Virus record (IMG/VR): IMGVR_UViG_3300021962_000005
Coordinates: 1-56,093 of that record
Length of the DNA: 56,093 bases
Reading direction: 5' to 3' (one strand)
From: a virus
The notes below the pieces were generated by a model. It did not search any database and was not told the DNA's origin. It saw only the letters and a list, made by a program, of their open reading frames with translations. The first letter of the stretch is position 1, and each line of letters starts with the position of its first letter. The position numbers and the translations under genes are program-made. Positions 1 to 6,459 of this stretch are shown piece after piece.

Positions 1-127
1 CCAACTGCCCGATCGTCATGTCGACCTTGTCGTAGTCGAGCACAGCCAAGTGGCGGACGGCGACGTTACCCTTGCGGCCCTTGGACGGGTCAGTCAGCGG
101 CCCCCCAATGAACGAGGCGCGTTTGGC
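1..127. repeat. Terminal direct repeat (circular contig overlap), left copy
   Basis: This stretch is identical to 55967-56093. It lies inside a single open reading frame that continues in frame across the junction, so the two ends join into one circle of 55,966 bp. An exact 127-base overlap is the usual signature of assembly with k=127, so I infer an assembly overlap on a circular or circularly permuted genome rather than a biological terminal repeat. Confidence 0.95.
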
Positions 128-262
128 TGACTCCTCCTTGCTGTCGAACTCCACCGACTTGGCGAAGCCCTTCACAAGCTGTTCCCAGCTCAGGTGCATG
201 ACTTCCGCAGAGTTGAAGTCCCTGCAGTAGGTGACGGTGAATTTTGCTTTTTGTTCGGTCAT
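1..262 (-). CDS. Primase-helicase (AEP primase + SF3 helicase), N-terminal part
   Basis: This is the first part of a gene that continues at the right end of the window (53742-56093); joined across the circular junction it encodes 828 residues. The start is the ATG read from 262 leftward, preceded by an AGGGGG ribosome binding site about 6 bases upstream. A TTG further in (position 49, equal to 56015) would be chosen only if the window were treated as linear. The N-terminal 70 residues plus the LDYD motif (D76, D78 of the joined protein) look like the beginning of an archaeo-eukaryotic primase domain. The gene follows the small HTH gene at 292-498 by 29 bases and is probably cotranscribed with it. 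Confidence 0.85.
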   Translation of the reverse strand, partial: MTEQKAKFTVTYCRDFNSAEVMHLSWEQLVKGFAKSVEFDSKEESAKRASFIGGPLTDPSKGRKGNVAVRHLAVLDYDKVDMTIGQL

Positions 263-280
263 CTGAACCCCCTCGAAAGC

Positions 281-289
281 TGTGGATAA
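281..289 (-). promoter_or_regulatory. Perfect DnaA box
   Basis: The plus strand reads TGTGGATAA, the exact complement of the DnaA box TTATCCACA. It sits in the 29-bp gap between the HTH gene and the primase start and runs into an AT-rich stretch (282-315). The phage encodes a DnaA domain IV protein (8877-9338), so either host DnaA or that protein could bind here. Binding is inferred. Confidence 0.6.
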
Positions 290-291
290 TT

Positions 292-498
292 TTATTTACG
301 TTCAATTTTGTTTCTGCGCATTTCCAGCAGCTCAAGCGGCGTCGGCTCCAGAACCCGGCGGACGTCTTCAAAGTAAAACCTGTAATGCCCCGACGGCAGA
401 CGCAGGAATGGTATCTCCCCCTCCTTCGCCAGTCGCAGAACGGTGACCTTAGACACGCCCAGAAGGGCGGCCAGTTTCGATGATGTTAGCGGCTTCAA
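292..498 (-). CDS. Small MerR/excisionase-like HTH DNA-binding protein
   Basis: A 68-residue protein that is almost entirely one winged helix-turn-helix of the MerR/excisionase (HTH_17) type: residues 5-30 read SSKLAALLGVSKVTVLRLAK, followed by a basic wing with the LPSGHYRF pattern. The start is TTG at 498, with GGGAG placed 7 bases upstream; no ATG is available in a sensible position. It heads the leftward transcript that continues into the primase-helicase and lies back to back with the rightward replication operon. That position suggests it regulates one or both divergent promoters, though this is inference. It is too small to be an integrase, and no integrase partner was seen, so a recombination directionality role is unlikely. 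Confidence 0.75.
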   Translation of the reverse strand: MKPLTSSKLAALLGVSKVTVLRLAKEGEIPFLRLPSGHYRFYFEDVRRVLEPTPLELLEMRRNKIERK

Positions 499-578
499 AA
501 TTTTTCTCCCACTGGAATTGACACAAATCGTTTCATATCGTAATCAATCACTCTCTACAAGAGCAGAGAGAGGACAAA
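499..578. promoter_or_regulatory. Divergent promoter region between HTH/primase and replication operons
   Basis: Rightward: TTGACA at 518-523 is a perfect -35, with a weak -10 (TAATCA) 17 bases later at 541. Leftward: TTGTAG and TATGAA, each a 4/6 match, are also 17 bases apart on the minus strand over the same bases. An inverted repeat CTCTCT/AGAGAG (551-556 and 565-570) overlaps the ribosome binding site of the 579 gene and could mask it in the mRNA. Confidence 0.5.
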
Positions 579-1004
579 ATGATGGAACAAGAATTTGGAA
601 AGTTGATCGAGGCGGTCGAACGCATGGCCGCCGCGGTCGAGGAGTTAGCGGCAAAAGGGGCGGCAGCGTCAACACCTGTTGTGGATACGCCTGTGGACAA
701 GAAGTCTGAAGCCGCTCCAAAGCCCAAGAAAAAAAGTGGTGAGAACCGTGTAACAGCTCCGGCAGAAGAGACGGCAGCGGAAGACCAGTCTTTGCCGGAT
801 CAAGGCATCACCTATGACGAGATGTACAAGGTCATGTTTGAGATTGCGCAGGCAACCAACGGGGGTAAGAATATCGTCCCGCCAATCCTGAAAGAATACG
901 GCTACAACCACGTCCAGAACGTCAAGCCAGAACACTACGCCGAAATCCACGGCAGGCTTCTTAGCATCGCAACACGCATCGCAAAAGGAGAGAAGTATGA
1001 CTGA
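579..1004 (+). CDS. Conserved phage protein of unknown function, first gene of the replication operon
   Basis: A 141-residue protein in three parts: a short predicted coiled coil (residues 1-28, rich in E, A and V with a heptad look), a charged K/P/A-rich linker (about 40-75), and a compact C-terminal region (about 78-141) with aromatic and acidic residues. ATG at 579 or the adjacent ATG at 582 could be the start; the purine-rich AGAGAGAGGA serves both. Its stop overlaps the next start by 8 bases, so translation is coupled. Two near-consensus DnaA-box-like 9-mers (680-688 and 692-700) fall in the linker. I do not recognise a family. Being first in the operon, before the DUF2800 nuclease, an accessory replication or recombination role is possible but unproven. 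Confidence 0.7.
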   Translation: MMEQEFGKLIEAVERMAAAVEELAAKGAAASTPVVDTPVDKKSEAAPKPKKKSGENRVTAPAEETAAEDQSLPDQGITYDEMYKVMFEIAQATNGGKNIVPPILKEYGYNHVQNVKPEHYAEIHGRLLSIATRIAKGEKYD

Positions 1005-1269
1005 CAAAAATGAAAAAGATACCGACAACGTTTCTGAAGACAGGATCTTCAGCGCGTGGCGCGTGATGGACGCAATGTTCTCAGAGATGAATTTCAGCGT
1101 CCTTGAAGTTGTGACGTCTCTTGTGTCTTCTCTCGGCACGACCATCGCTAGATCTCTCCCGCCAGAGAAGCAGGAAGAGGCCATCGATGTAATCATGGTT
1201 GAGGTTCGCGCAATGATCGTGTCGGTAGTTGCAGAAGAGAAAGACGAAAAAAAGAAAGGGCTCAACTGA
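997..1269 (+). CDS. Small acidic/charged protein of unknown function
   Basis: A 90-residue protein with a strong ribosome binding site (AAAGGAGA, 5 bases before the ATG). It overlaps the previous gene by 8 bases and shares one base (TGATG) with the following DUF2800 gene, so the three genes are translationally coupled. Residues 20-75 are predicted to be amphipathic helix with many V, I and M. The ends are highly charged, with a lysine-rich tail. No catalytic motif or membrane segment is evident and I cannot name the family. Confidence 0.7.
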   Translation: MTDKNEKDTDNVSEDRIFSAWRVMDAMFSEMNFSVLEVVTSLVSSLGTTIARSLPPEKQEEAIDVIMVEVRAMIVSVVAEEKDEKKKGLN

Positions 1270-2396
1270 TGGCTCACGCTAAGTTGAGCGCGTCCGGGGC
1301 ACATCGCTGGTCGGCGTGCCCCGGCTCAGTCGCCGCAGAGGAAGGTATCCCTGATCGTTCGTCATCGTTCGCCGAGGAAGGCACGCGAGCGCACGACATC
1401 ATGGAGAAGGTTCTTAACCGCCAAGGGAAGCCGGAAGACTACACGAAGGATCAGGAGATGATTGACGGCGTGCATATGTACGTCGACTACGTCATGAACC
1501 TGTATCCGGAACGCAAGGTGAAGGCGCTCTTTGTTGAACGCCGCGTCAGCTTCGCCGACTGGGTGACGGACGGTTTCGGCACGGCGGACACGATCCTGAT
1601 CACTGACGACGTGCTGCACGTCGTAGATCTAAAGTACGGCAAAGGGGTTCAAGTGTTTGCGGATAATAACCCGCAGGCTCTCCTGTATGCTCTTGGGGCC
1701 TACTCTGAGTTCGAGTGGCTGTGGCGTCCAAAGACCGTCAAGGTGAGTATTGTCCAGCCACGACTAGATCACATCAGCGAGTTCGAGATTTCGGTCTCCG
1801 ACTTGATGAAGTTTGGCGAAACCATGCGGCAGGCTGCTGAGGCGACGCAGGAGCCCGACGCGCCTCGCGTGCCGGGAGAGAAGCAGTGCCGCTTCTGCAA
1901 GGCAAAGGCGACGTGCCCGGCGCTGATGAAGATGACTGCCGAGACCATCCTTGCAGACTTTGATGACCTTGAACCGTCGAAGCCAGCAAACAGTCTCACG
2001 CAAAGGCAGTTGTCCATGGTCATGCTGCGCAAGCCCATGATCGAGGCGTGGCTCTCGGCTGTCGAGAAGACCGTCAAAGAAAAGCTCGTCGCAGGCGAAG
2101 GCTTTGAGGGGTTCAAACTGGTCGAGGGTCGTAGCCTGCGGAAGTGGCAGAGTGAGAGTGATGCGGAAGAGTTTCTGTCTGAGTATTACGACGACAATCA
2201 GATTTTCAGCCGGAAACTGATTTCGCCGTCGCAGGCTGAGAAACTAATTGGCAAAAAGCACGCCGACAGAATTTCTCACCTGATCGTAAAGCCGCAGGGC
2301 GCGCCGACCATCGCGCCGGAGCATGACCCCCGGCCAGCAATAAAGTCTGTGGTTGATATGTTTGATGTTGTTGACCCAGACGATTTTGAAGACTAA
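1269..2396 (+). CDS. DUF2800 family Cas4/RecB-like PD-(D/E)XK nuclease
   Basis: A 375-residue protein matching the DUF2800 family, found in phage replication cassettes beside DUF2815, polymerase, VRR-NUC and SNF2 genes. Visible features: N-terminal HRWSACPGS motif (cysteine 17), the nuclease core with D107 and D120-x-K122, a conserved QALLYALGAY helix (about 136-145), and a cysteine cluster CRFC...C at 207, 210 and 216. Together with C17 this would form the iron-sulfur cluster site typical of Cas4/AddB-type nucleases. It probably resects DNA ends during recombination-dependent replication. The start is fixed by the TGATG overlap with the preceding gene. Confidence 0.88.
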   Translation: MAHAKLSASGAHRWSACPGSVAAEEGIPDRSSSFAEEGTRAHDIMEKVLNRQGKPEDYTKDQEMIDGVHMYVDYVMNLYPERKVKALFVERRVSFADWVTDGFGTADTILITDDVLHVVDLKYGKGVQVFADNNPQALLYALGAYSEFEWLWRPKTVKVSIVQPRLDHISEFEISVSDLMKFGETMRQAAEATQEPDAPRVPGEKQCRFCKAKATCPALMKMTAETILADFDDLEPSKPANSLTQRQLSMVMLRKPMIEAWLSAVEKTVKEKLVAGEGFEGFKLVEGRSLRKWQSESDAEEFLSEYYDDNQIFSRKLISPSQAEKLIGKKHADRISHLIVKPQGAPTIAPEHDPRPAIKSVVDMFDVVDPDDFED

Positions 2397-2403
2397 TCCG
2401 AAA

Positions 2404-2421
2404 GAGACGCTTCGGCGTTTC
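2404..2421 (+). other. Intercistronic hairpin with UUCG tetraloop
   Basis: GAGACGC, TTCG, GCGTTTC form a 7-bp stem (one G-U pair) closed by a cUUCGg tetraloop, an exceptionally stable RNA loop. It lies just after the DUF2800 stop and before the DUF2815 ribosome binding site and has no T-tract. A role in mRNA stability or processing is more likely than termination. Confidence 0.55.
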
Positions 2422-2444
2422 AACTAAAACTGAAAGGTAAAACT

Positions 2445-2969
2445 ATGAAAATCAAGCTGAACAATGTCCGTCTCTCCTTCCCGAGCATTTTCCATAAGGC
2501 CGTGTTCAACGGCAAGGAGACCAAGTTTGAGGCCACCTTCCTTCTCGACAAGGATAAGCACGCCGACAAGATCGAAGAGATCAACGAGGCGATTAAGTCC
2601 ATGATTAAGACCGGTTTGAAGGGTGCGAAACTCGGTTCGGACAAAGTCTGTATGAAGGACGGGGACGAGATTGGCTACGACGGCTACGACAATACTATGT
2701 CGTTCAAGGCCAGTAGCCAGAAGCGGCCCATGGCGGTCGACCGCGACAAGAGCGCACTGACAGAGAATGACAACCGTCTCTATGCCGGGTGCTACGTCAA
2801 TGCGACGGTCGAACTGTGGGCACAGAACAACGAATATGGAAAGCGGATTAACGCGAACCTCCTCGGAGTTCAGTTCTTCAAGGACGGGAAACCGTTCTCT
2901 GATGGCGTGAGTGCGAGTTTGGATGACTTCGACGCATTCGACGATGACGAAGACGTTGACTTCATGTAA
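2445..2969 (+). CDS. DUF2815 family protein (probable single-strand DNA-binding protein)
   Basis: A 174-residue protein resembling the DUF2815 family, which sits next to DUF2800 in many phage cassettes and is often treated as the phage single-strand DNA-binding protein. It starts MKIKLNNVRLSFP, the characteristic beta-strand opening (V-R-L-S-F/Y-P). The middle is an OB-fold-like run of beta-rich blocks ending in VNATVELWAQNN. The last 20 residues are strongly acidic (DDFDAFDDDEDVDFM), like the acidic tails that SSBs use to recruit partners. The DNA-binding role is inferred from family and context. Confidence 0.82.
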   Translation: MKIKLNNVRLSFPSIFHKAVFNGKETKFEATFLLDKDKHADKIEEINEAIKSMIKTGLKGAKLGSDKVCMKDGDEIGYDGYDNTMSFKASSQKRPMAVDRDKSALTENDNRLYAGCYVNATVELWAQNNEYGKRINANLLGVQFFKDGKPFSDGVSASLDDFDAFDDDEDVDFM

Positions 2970-3044
2970 TGCGTAATTGCGGACGGTTTCTCCATGGCCG
3001 TCGGCAAGTCTGGTGGACTTCCTGCTTGTTGGCCAACCAGACAG

Positions 3045-3084
3045 CCCCGACAAGTGTACCAGCCCTTGTCGGGGCAACTTTTAG
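3045..3084 (+). terminator. Perfect 10-bp hairpin, probable attenuator or partial terminator
   Basis: CCCCGACAAG (3045-3054) pairs perfectly with CTTGTCGGGG (3065-3074) around a 10-base loop, followed by CAACTTTT. The T-tract is short, so partial termination between DUF2815 and the next small gene is likelier than a full stop. The remaining bases of the 150-bp gap show nothing else clear. Confidence 0.6.
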
Positions 3085-3120
3085 AATCAGAAACTGAAAC
3101 CAATCGAAAGGAAGATAAAA

Positions 3121-3378
3121 ATGAAAACAGATTACAACGAAGCTGTCGCACGCCTCCGCACACTGAAGCCCGGCGAGACGTTCGTCTATTTCACCGGCGA
3201 ACTGTCCAGACAAGCAGAGCCAAGCGTGTTTAAGGGCGCGAAGCGAAAAGCCCAAGCCTTTACGGTTCGAGAAGTTTCCGACACCGCCTACGCCCAATAC
3301 GAGATGGGGAGAGTTCATCTGCTCCAGCGGCGCGTGAGTAAGAAAAAGTTTGACTACATAGCGGTCGCAAAGAAATAG
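3121..3378 (+). CDS. Small basic protein of unknown function
   Basis: An 85-residue, strongly basic protein (many K and R, especially residues 28-45 and 70-85). The ATG at 3121 has GAAAGGAAGATAAAA upstream, giving a good ribosome binding site. It lies between two terminator-like hairpins, so it may form its own short transcription unit within the replication operon. It begins with an amphipathic helix (YNEAVARLRTLK) followed by beta-like segments and has no known motif. Nucleic-acid binding is plausible from charge only. Confidence 0.65.
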   Translation: MKTDYNEAVARLRTLKPGETFVYFTGELSRQAEPSVFKGAKRKAQAFTVREVSDTAYAQYEMGRVHLLQRRVSKKKFDYIAVAKK

Positions 3379-3395
3379 TTGCTCCAAAGTACGAT

Positions 3396-3426
3396 CCCCG
3401 GATAATACTTCCGGGGAGTATTTTTT
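3396..3426 (+). terminator. Rho-independent terminator-like hairpin
   Basis: CCCCGG and CCGGGG form a 6-bp stem around a 9-base AT-rich loop, followed by AGTATTTTTT. It lies 18 bases after the 85-residue gene and immediately before the ribosome binding site of the HNH gene. Confidence 0.7.
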
Positions 3427-3435
3427 GGAGGCAAC

Positions 3436-3906
3436 ATGGCCAAAAGAAAACACAGGCACTTGCCGCAGCCAATACCAGAGATGACTGAAAAGGATGTCGA
3501 ACGGTTCTGGGCGAAGGTAGATGTGCGTGAACATGATGAGTGTTGGGACTGGAAATCAACCGCCGTAGCCGCCGGATACGGTCGCATAAAAATATCCCAG
3601 AAGCTCTATTCTGCTCACCGCGTAGCGTTCTTCTTGGCCAATCCAGACGTAGACATCACCGGCAAGAAAGACGTTGTGATGCACTATTGCGACAACCGTC
3701 GCTGTTGTAATCCGGCCCATCTGCGTTTAGGTACTCTGCGAGACAATTTCATGGACATGCTCCAGAAGGGTCGCGGCGGAGCAATAATTGTCAAACTTAA
3801 AAAGAAAGAGGCTACTCCTCATGCTTATCTTGGACTGCGAAGTTTATCGGAATTACTTTTTGCTTATGTTCAAAAAATTAGAAGTTGGAAAATACGCAAC
3901 GATTGA
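3436..3906 (+). CDS. HNH endonuclease (homing-type, overlapping the polymerase start)
   Basis: A 156-residue HNH nuclease. Residues 30-115 carry the phage HNH pattern: CWDWKS, GYGRI, AHRVAF, MHYCDNRRCCNPAHL and the closing LGTLRDN. The cysteines and histidines of the MHYCDNRRCCNPAH block supply the zinc knuckle and metal site. TTTTGGAGG gives a strong ribosome binding site 5 bases before the ATG. The last 86 bases overlap the polymerase gene in another frame, so the tail after KGRGG (residue 115 on) is probably adventitious. Free-standing HNH genes next to polymerase genes are usually homing endonucleases. Nicking or packaging-linked roles are alternatives. Confidence 0.85.
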   Translation: MAKRKHRHLPQPIPEMTEKDVERFWAKVDVREHDECWDWKSTAVAAGYGRIKISQKLYSAHRVAFFLANPDVDITGKKDVVMHYCDNRRCCNPAHLRLGTLRDNFMDMLQKGRGGAIIVKLKKKEATPHAYLGLRSLSELLFAYVQKIRSWKIRND

Positions 3907-5599
3907 AATGTTCGAGGGCCAATCAGTCGATCCTCGCAGAATAAATCGCCTACTGGCGTCAGACACGACAATCAGCTTCAACGGAAATTCCTACGATCTC
4001 TATATCATTGCCGCCGCCCTCGCCGGGTGGAAATGCTCGCAGATAAAAGAGCTGTCGGATGACTTGATCAAGTCGAAGTTACCGGCTTGGAAGATCGCAC
4101 AGCAGTATGATCTGCAGTTGCCGCAGTGGGACCACGTCGATCTCTTCGAGGTAGCGCCCGGAAAGGCCAGCCTGAAGATTTACGGGGGAAGGCTGAACGC
4201 TCCGCGCATGCAGGATCTCCCCAGCGAGCCTGACGCCATGATTACCGCCGATCAGGCGGCAGAGATGCGGAAATACTGCGCGAACGATCTCGACACTACC
4301 GAGCGCCTCTACCGGGCTATGGAGAGCCAGATACGCCTGCGGGAGGAGATGGGTCAGCAGTATGGCGGCATCGACCTGCGCAGCAAGAGCGACGCCCAGA
4401 TCGCCGAGGCGGTTATCAAGCATGAGCTGACAGAGCTGACCGGCAAGTCCTACAAGCCGCGCAAGGCTGAGATTGGGTCTCTGCTGAAGTACGAAGACCC
4501 CGGCTTCGTTGAGTTCCAGTCGCCGCACCTGCAGGAAGTGTTCCGCATGGTTCTGAATAGCGACTTCCCCGTCGGACTGAACGGCTCTGTGCAGCTCCCA
4601 AAAGAGCTGCAGAACAAGAAAATCGTGATCGGTGACACCGAGTACAAGATGGGCATTGGCGGCCTGCACAGTTGCGAGAAGTCCCGCACCGTCGAGGCAA
4701 CATCCGAGCAGATCCTTGCCGACTTCGACGTCGCCAGCTACTACCCTAATATCATCCTGAAGCAGCGGCTGTCGCCGAAGTCCATGGGGGCAGACTTCCT
4801 GACAGTCTACAAGGACATTGTCACGCGGCGGCTGAAGGCGAAGGCGGCGGGCGACAAGGTGACGGCAGACACCCTGAAGATCGTCGTGAACGGGTCGTTT
4901 GGGAAGCTGGGCAGCATGTACTCCAGTCTGTACGCGCCGGAGCTGATGATCCAGACCACGGTCACCGGCCAGCTCTGTCTGCTAATGCTGATCGAGATGC
5001 TGGAGGATGCCGGAGCGAAGGTTGTCAGCGCCAACACCGACGGCGTCGTCGTCCTGTTTGACAAGGCACTCGAAGACACGATCATGGGGCTGACGTTTGA
5101 GTGGTCGATGCAGACCAGCTTTGAGCTTGAGCGGTCAGACTACCGCTCGCTGCACAGCCGGGACGTGAATAACTACATTGCGGTTAAGTTGGACGGCAAG
5201 ACCAAGCGGAAGGGTGTCTACGCCGAGCCGCTGCTGAACAAGAACGCCGACTTCCAGATTGTCAGTGACGCCGTCGCCAATTATCTGAGCAAAGGGACGC
5301 CTCTACGCAACACGATAGTGCCGAGCAACGACGTGTGGCGGTTTGTACATATACGGACAGTGACGGGCGGCGCAGTGTGGCGGGGGCAGTTCCTCGGCAA
5401 GGCTGTGCGGTTTTACTACTCGGCAGAGGCGATGCAGGGGGAGGCCATTCACTACGCGAGGAACTCCAACCGCGTGCCTCGGTCCGAGGGCGCAAAACCC
5501 ATGATGGAGCTGCCGGAGAAGATGCCGTGCGACATGGACTACGCCAGATACCTTATATTGGCGCAGGAGGCGCTGAAAGACGTGGGGGTTGAAGTATGA
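3821..5599 (+). CDS. DNA polymerase, family B, with 3'-5' exonuclease
   Basis: A 592-residue replicative polymerase. The N-terminal proofreading exonuclease shows Exo I DCE (D5, E7), Exo II NGNSYD (N54-D59) and Exo III YCAND (Y152-D156). The polymerase core has motif A FDVASYYP (D303), motif B K353-IVVNGSFG and motif C NTDG (D407). Motif C normally reads DTDS, so the first aspartate is replaced by asparagine, while the essential second one is kept. At under 600 residues it is short for a family B enzyme (phage examples are commonly 700-900), close to protein-primed polymerases, but I cannot point to clear TPR insertions. The ATG at 3821 (AGAGG upstream) is chosen over an upstream TTG at 3788 because the exonuclease begins right after it. 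Confidence 0.9.
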   Translation: MLILDCEVYRNYFLLMFKKLEVGKYATIEMFEGQSVDPRRINRLLASDTTISFNGNSYDLYIIAAALAGWKCSQIKELSDDLIKSKLPAWKIAQQYDLQLPQWDHVDLFEVAPGKASLKIYGGRLNAPRMQDLPSEPDAMITADQAAEMRKYCANDLDTTERLYRAMESQIRLREEMGQQYGGIDLRSKSDAQIAEAVIKHELTELTGKSYKPRKAEIGSLLKYEDPGFVEFQSPHLQEVFRMVLNSDFPVGLNGSVQLPKELQNKKIVIGDTEYKMGIGGLHSCEKSRTVEATSEQILADFDVASYYPNIILKQRLSPKSMGADFLTVYKDIVTRRLKAKAAGDKVTADTLKIVVNGSFGKLGSMYSSLYAPELMIQTTVTGQLCLLMLIEMLEDAGAKVVSANTDGVVVLFDKALEDTIMGLTFEWSMQTSFELERSDYRSLHSRDVNNYIAVKLDGKTKRKGVYAEPLLNKNADFQIVSDAVANYLSKGTPLRNTIVPSNDVWRFVHIRTVTGGAVWRGQFLGKAVRFYYSAEAMQGEAIHYARNSNRVPRSEGAKPMMELPEKMPCDMDYARYLILAQEALKDVGVEV

Positions 5600-5730
5600 T
5601 AAGATACTTCTTCTACGCCCGCCTGAACGACGTCAATACTGTTTGGACGAGCGGATGCACGATAACGCCCATGCAGGCCCCCCACGGCCACTACAGCGTC
5701 ATCGCCGAGCTGGTGTGCTGCGAGAGGTAA
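5596..5730 (+). CDS. 44-residue small ORF coupled to the polymerase
   Basis: The ATG overlaps the polymerase stop (ATGA at 5596-5599), the classic arrangement for translational coupling, and the frame runs 44 codons to TAA at 5728. The next gene starts 2 bases later, with its ribosome binding site (GAGAGG) inside the end of this frame. The product starts MIRYFFYARLND and has a cysteine pair near the end (LVCCER). No family is recognised. The tight packing favours a real gene; the short length limits confidence. Confidence 0.5.
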   Translation: MIRYFFYARLNDVNTVWTSGCTITPMQAPHGHYSVIAELVCCER

Positions 5731-5732
5731 CG

Positions 5733-6176
5733 ATGCCGCGACCCATGTACGAGACCGCGACAGACCGCAAGAACGAGCGGGTGATCGCCGAGATGCTGGA
5801 AAGGCGCTGGGACTGCGATGCAGACAAGTTGAAGATCGCGTGCGAGGTTGACTATTCTCTGACCCGCGAGGGCCGGATCGTTGCGGTGATGGAGATTAAA
5901 TGCCGAAACTACGACTACGATACGTTGGACGGGTTGGGCGGCCTGATCCTGAGCGCACACAAGTGGCAGGCTGGACGACGCTGGAAAGAGACGCACAATA
6001 TAGCGTTCATTCTGGTTCTTGGCCTGACCGACGGTGTTTTTGTGTACAGGTTAAAAGCCGAAGATCCTTGGCCAGAAATGAAACTGAAGACGGCTGGAAG
6101 ACGTGATCGGGGCGACGCTCAGGACATCGAGCCGTGCGTCATCATCCCGATGCAAAAATTTCAGAAACTTGATTGA
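5733..6176 (+). CDS. Probable PD-(D/E)XK nuclease
   Basis: A 147-residue protein. The ATG at 5733, with GAGAGG upstream, is preferred to an upstream in-frame ATG at 5589 that would overlap the 44-residue gene. Residues 13-60 fit a PD-(D/E)XK fold: helix with E15, then CEVDYSL (D40), a strand, and VMEIKC (E54-x-K56), followed by a tyrosine-rich stretch and a long helix. This is the arrangement of small RecB-like or Holliday-junction-type nucleases. It sits between the polymerase and the VRR-NUC gene, so a role in processing replication or recombination intermediates is likely. The assignment rests on motif spacing alone. Confidence 0.65.
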   Translation: MPRPMYETATDRKNERVIAEMLERRWDCDADKLKIACEVDYSLTREGRIVAVMEIKCRNYDYDTLDGLGGLILSAHKWQAGRRWKETHNIAFILVLGLTDGVFVYRLKAEDPWPEMKLKTAGRRDRGDAQDIEPCVIIPMQKFQKLD

Positions 6177-6192
6177 CGAATAAGGTTCGCTG

Positions 6193-6459
6193 ATGCTAGA
6201 GAAGCTAATAGAGCGAGCACTTGTACGTCGAGTGAAAGACCTTGGAGGGTTATGCGAAAAATTTGTCTCCCCCGGACGCCGGAGCGTGCCAGACCGTATT
6301 GTCACGCTCCCGGGTGGCAGGATCATATTTGTAGAATGTAAAGCCCCCGGAAAAAAGCCTACGCCGCTGCAGGAGCGCGACCACGAAAAGCGACGGTCGC
6401 TTGGCTGCACGGTGTTAGTAATCTCAAAACTGGAAGATGTAAGCCAAATCAAATGCTAG
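6193..6459 (+). CDS. VRR-NUC domain nuclease
   Basis: An 88-residue single-domain VRR-NUC (PD-(D/E)XK superfamily) protein. The signature is complete: SVPDRIV (D34), FVECKAPG (E48, K50) and PLQERDH (Q60), as in stand-alone phage VRR-NUC proteins, which cut branched DNA such as Holliday junctions. It overlaps the following SNF2 helicase by 7 bases. In related cassettes these two genes are adjacent, which suggests a helicase-nuclease pair acting on recombination intermediates. Confidence 0.9.
   Translation: MLEKLIERALVRRVKDLGGLCEKFVSPGRRSVPDRIVTLPGGRIIFVECKAPGKKPTPLQERDHEKRRSLGCTVLVISKLEDVSQIKC

Noticed and set aside
1-127. Biological direct terminal repeat of 127 bp
   Set aside because: The size equals a common assembler k-mer, and a single gene passes through it in frame; an assembly overlap of a circular contig is simpler. 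A true short repeat cannot be wholly excluded without reads.
680-700. Two DnaA-box-like 9-mers treated as an origin
   Set aside because: Both are 8/9 matches within coding sequence for a V-D-T-P-V-D-K stretch and could arise from codon use; they are only mentioned as weak support.
669-1304. 211-codon minus-strand frame across the start of the replication operon
   Set aside because: It lies opposite three tightly coupled plus-strand genes and has no ribosome binding site or recognisable domain.
3788-3820. Upstream TTG start for the DNA polymerase
   Set aside because: The exonuclease strand begins immediately after ATG 3821, which has its own AGAGG leader; the 11 extra residues lie in HNH coding sequence.
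5589-5732. 48-residue N-terminal extension of the PD-(D/E)XK protein
   Set aside because: It overlaps the 44-codon frame coupled to the polymerase and has atypical composition; ATG 5733 has a ribosome binding site.
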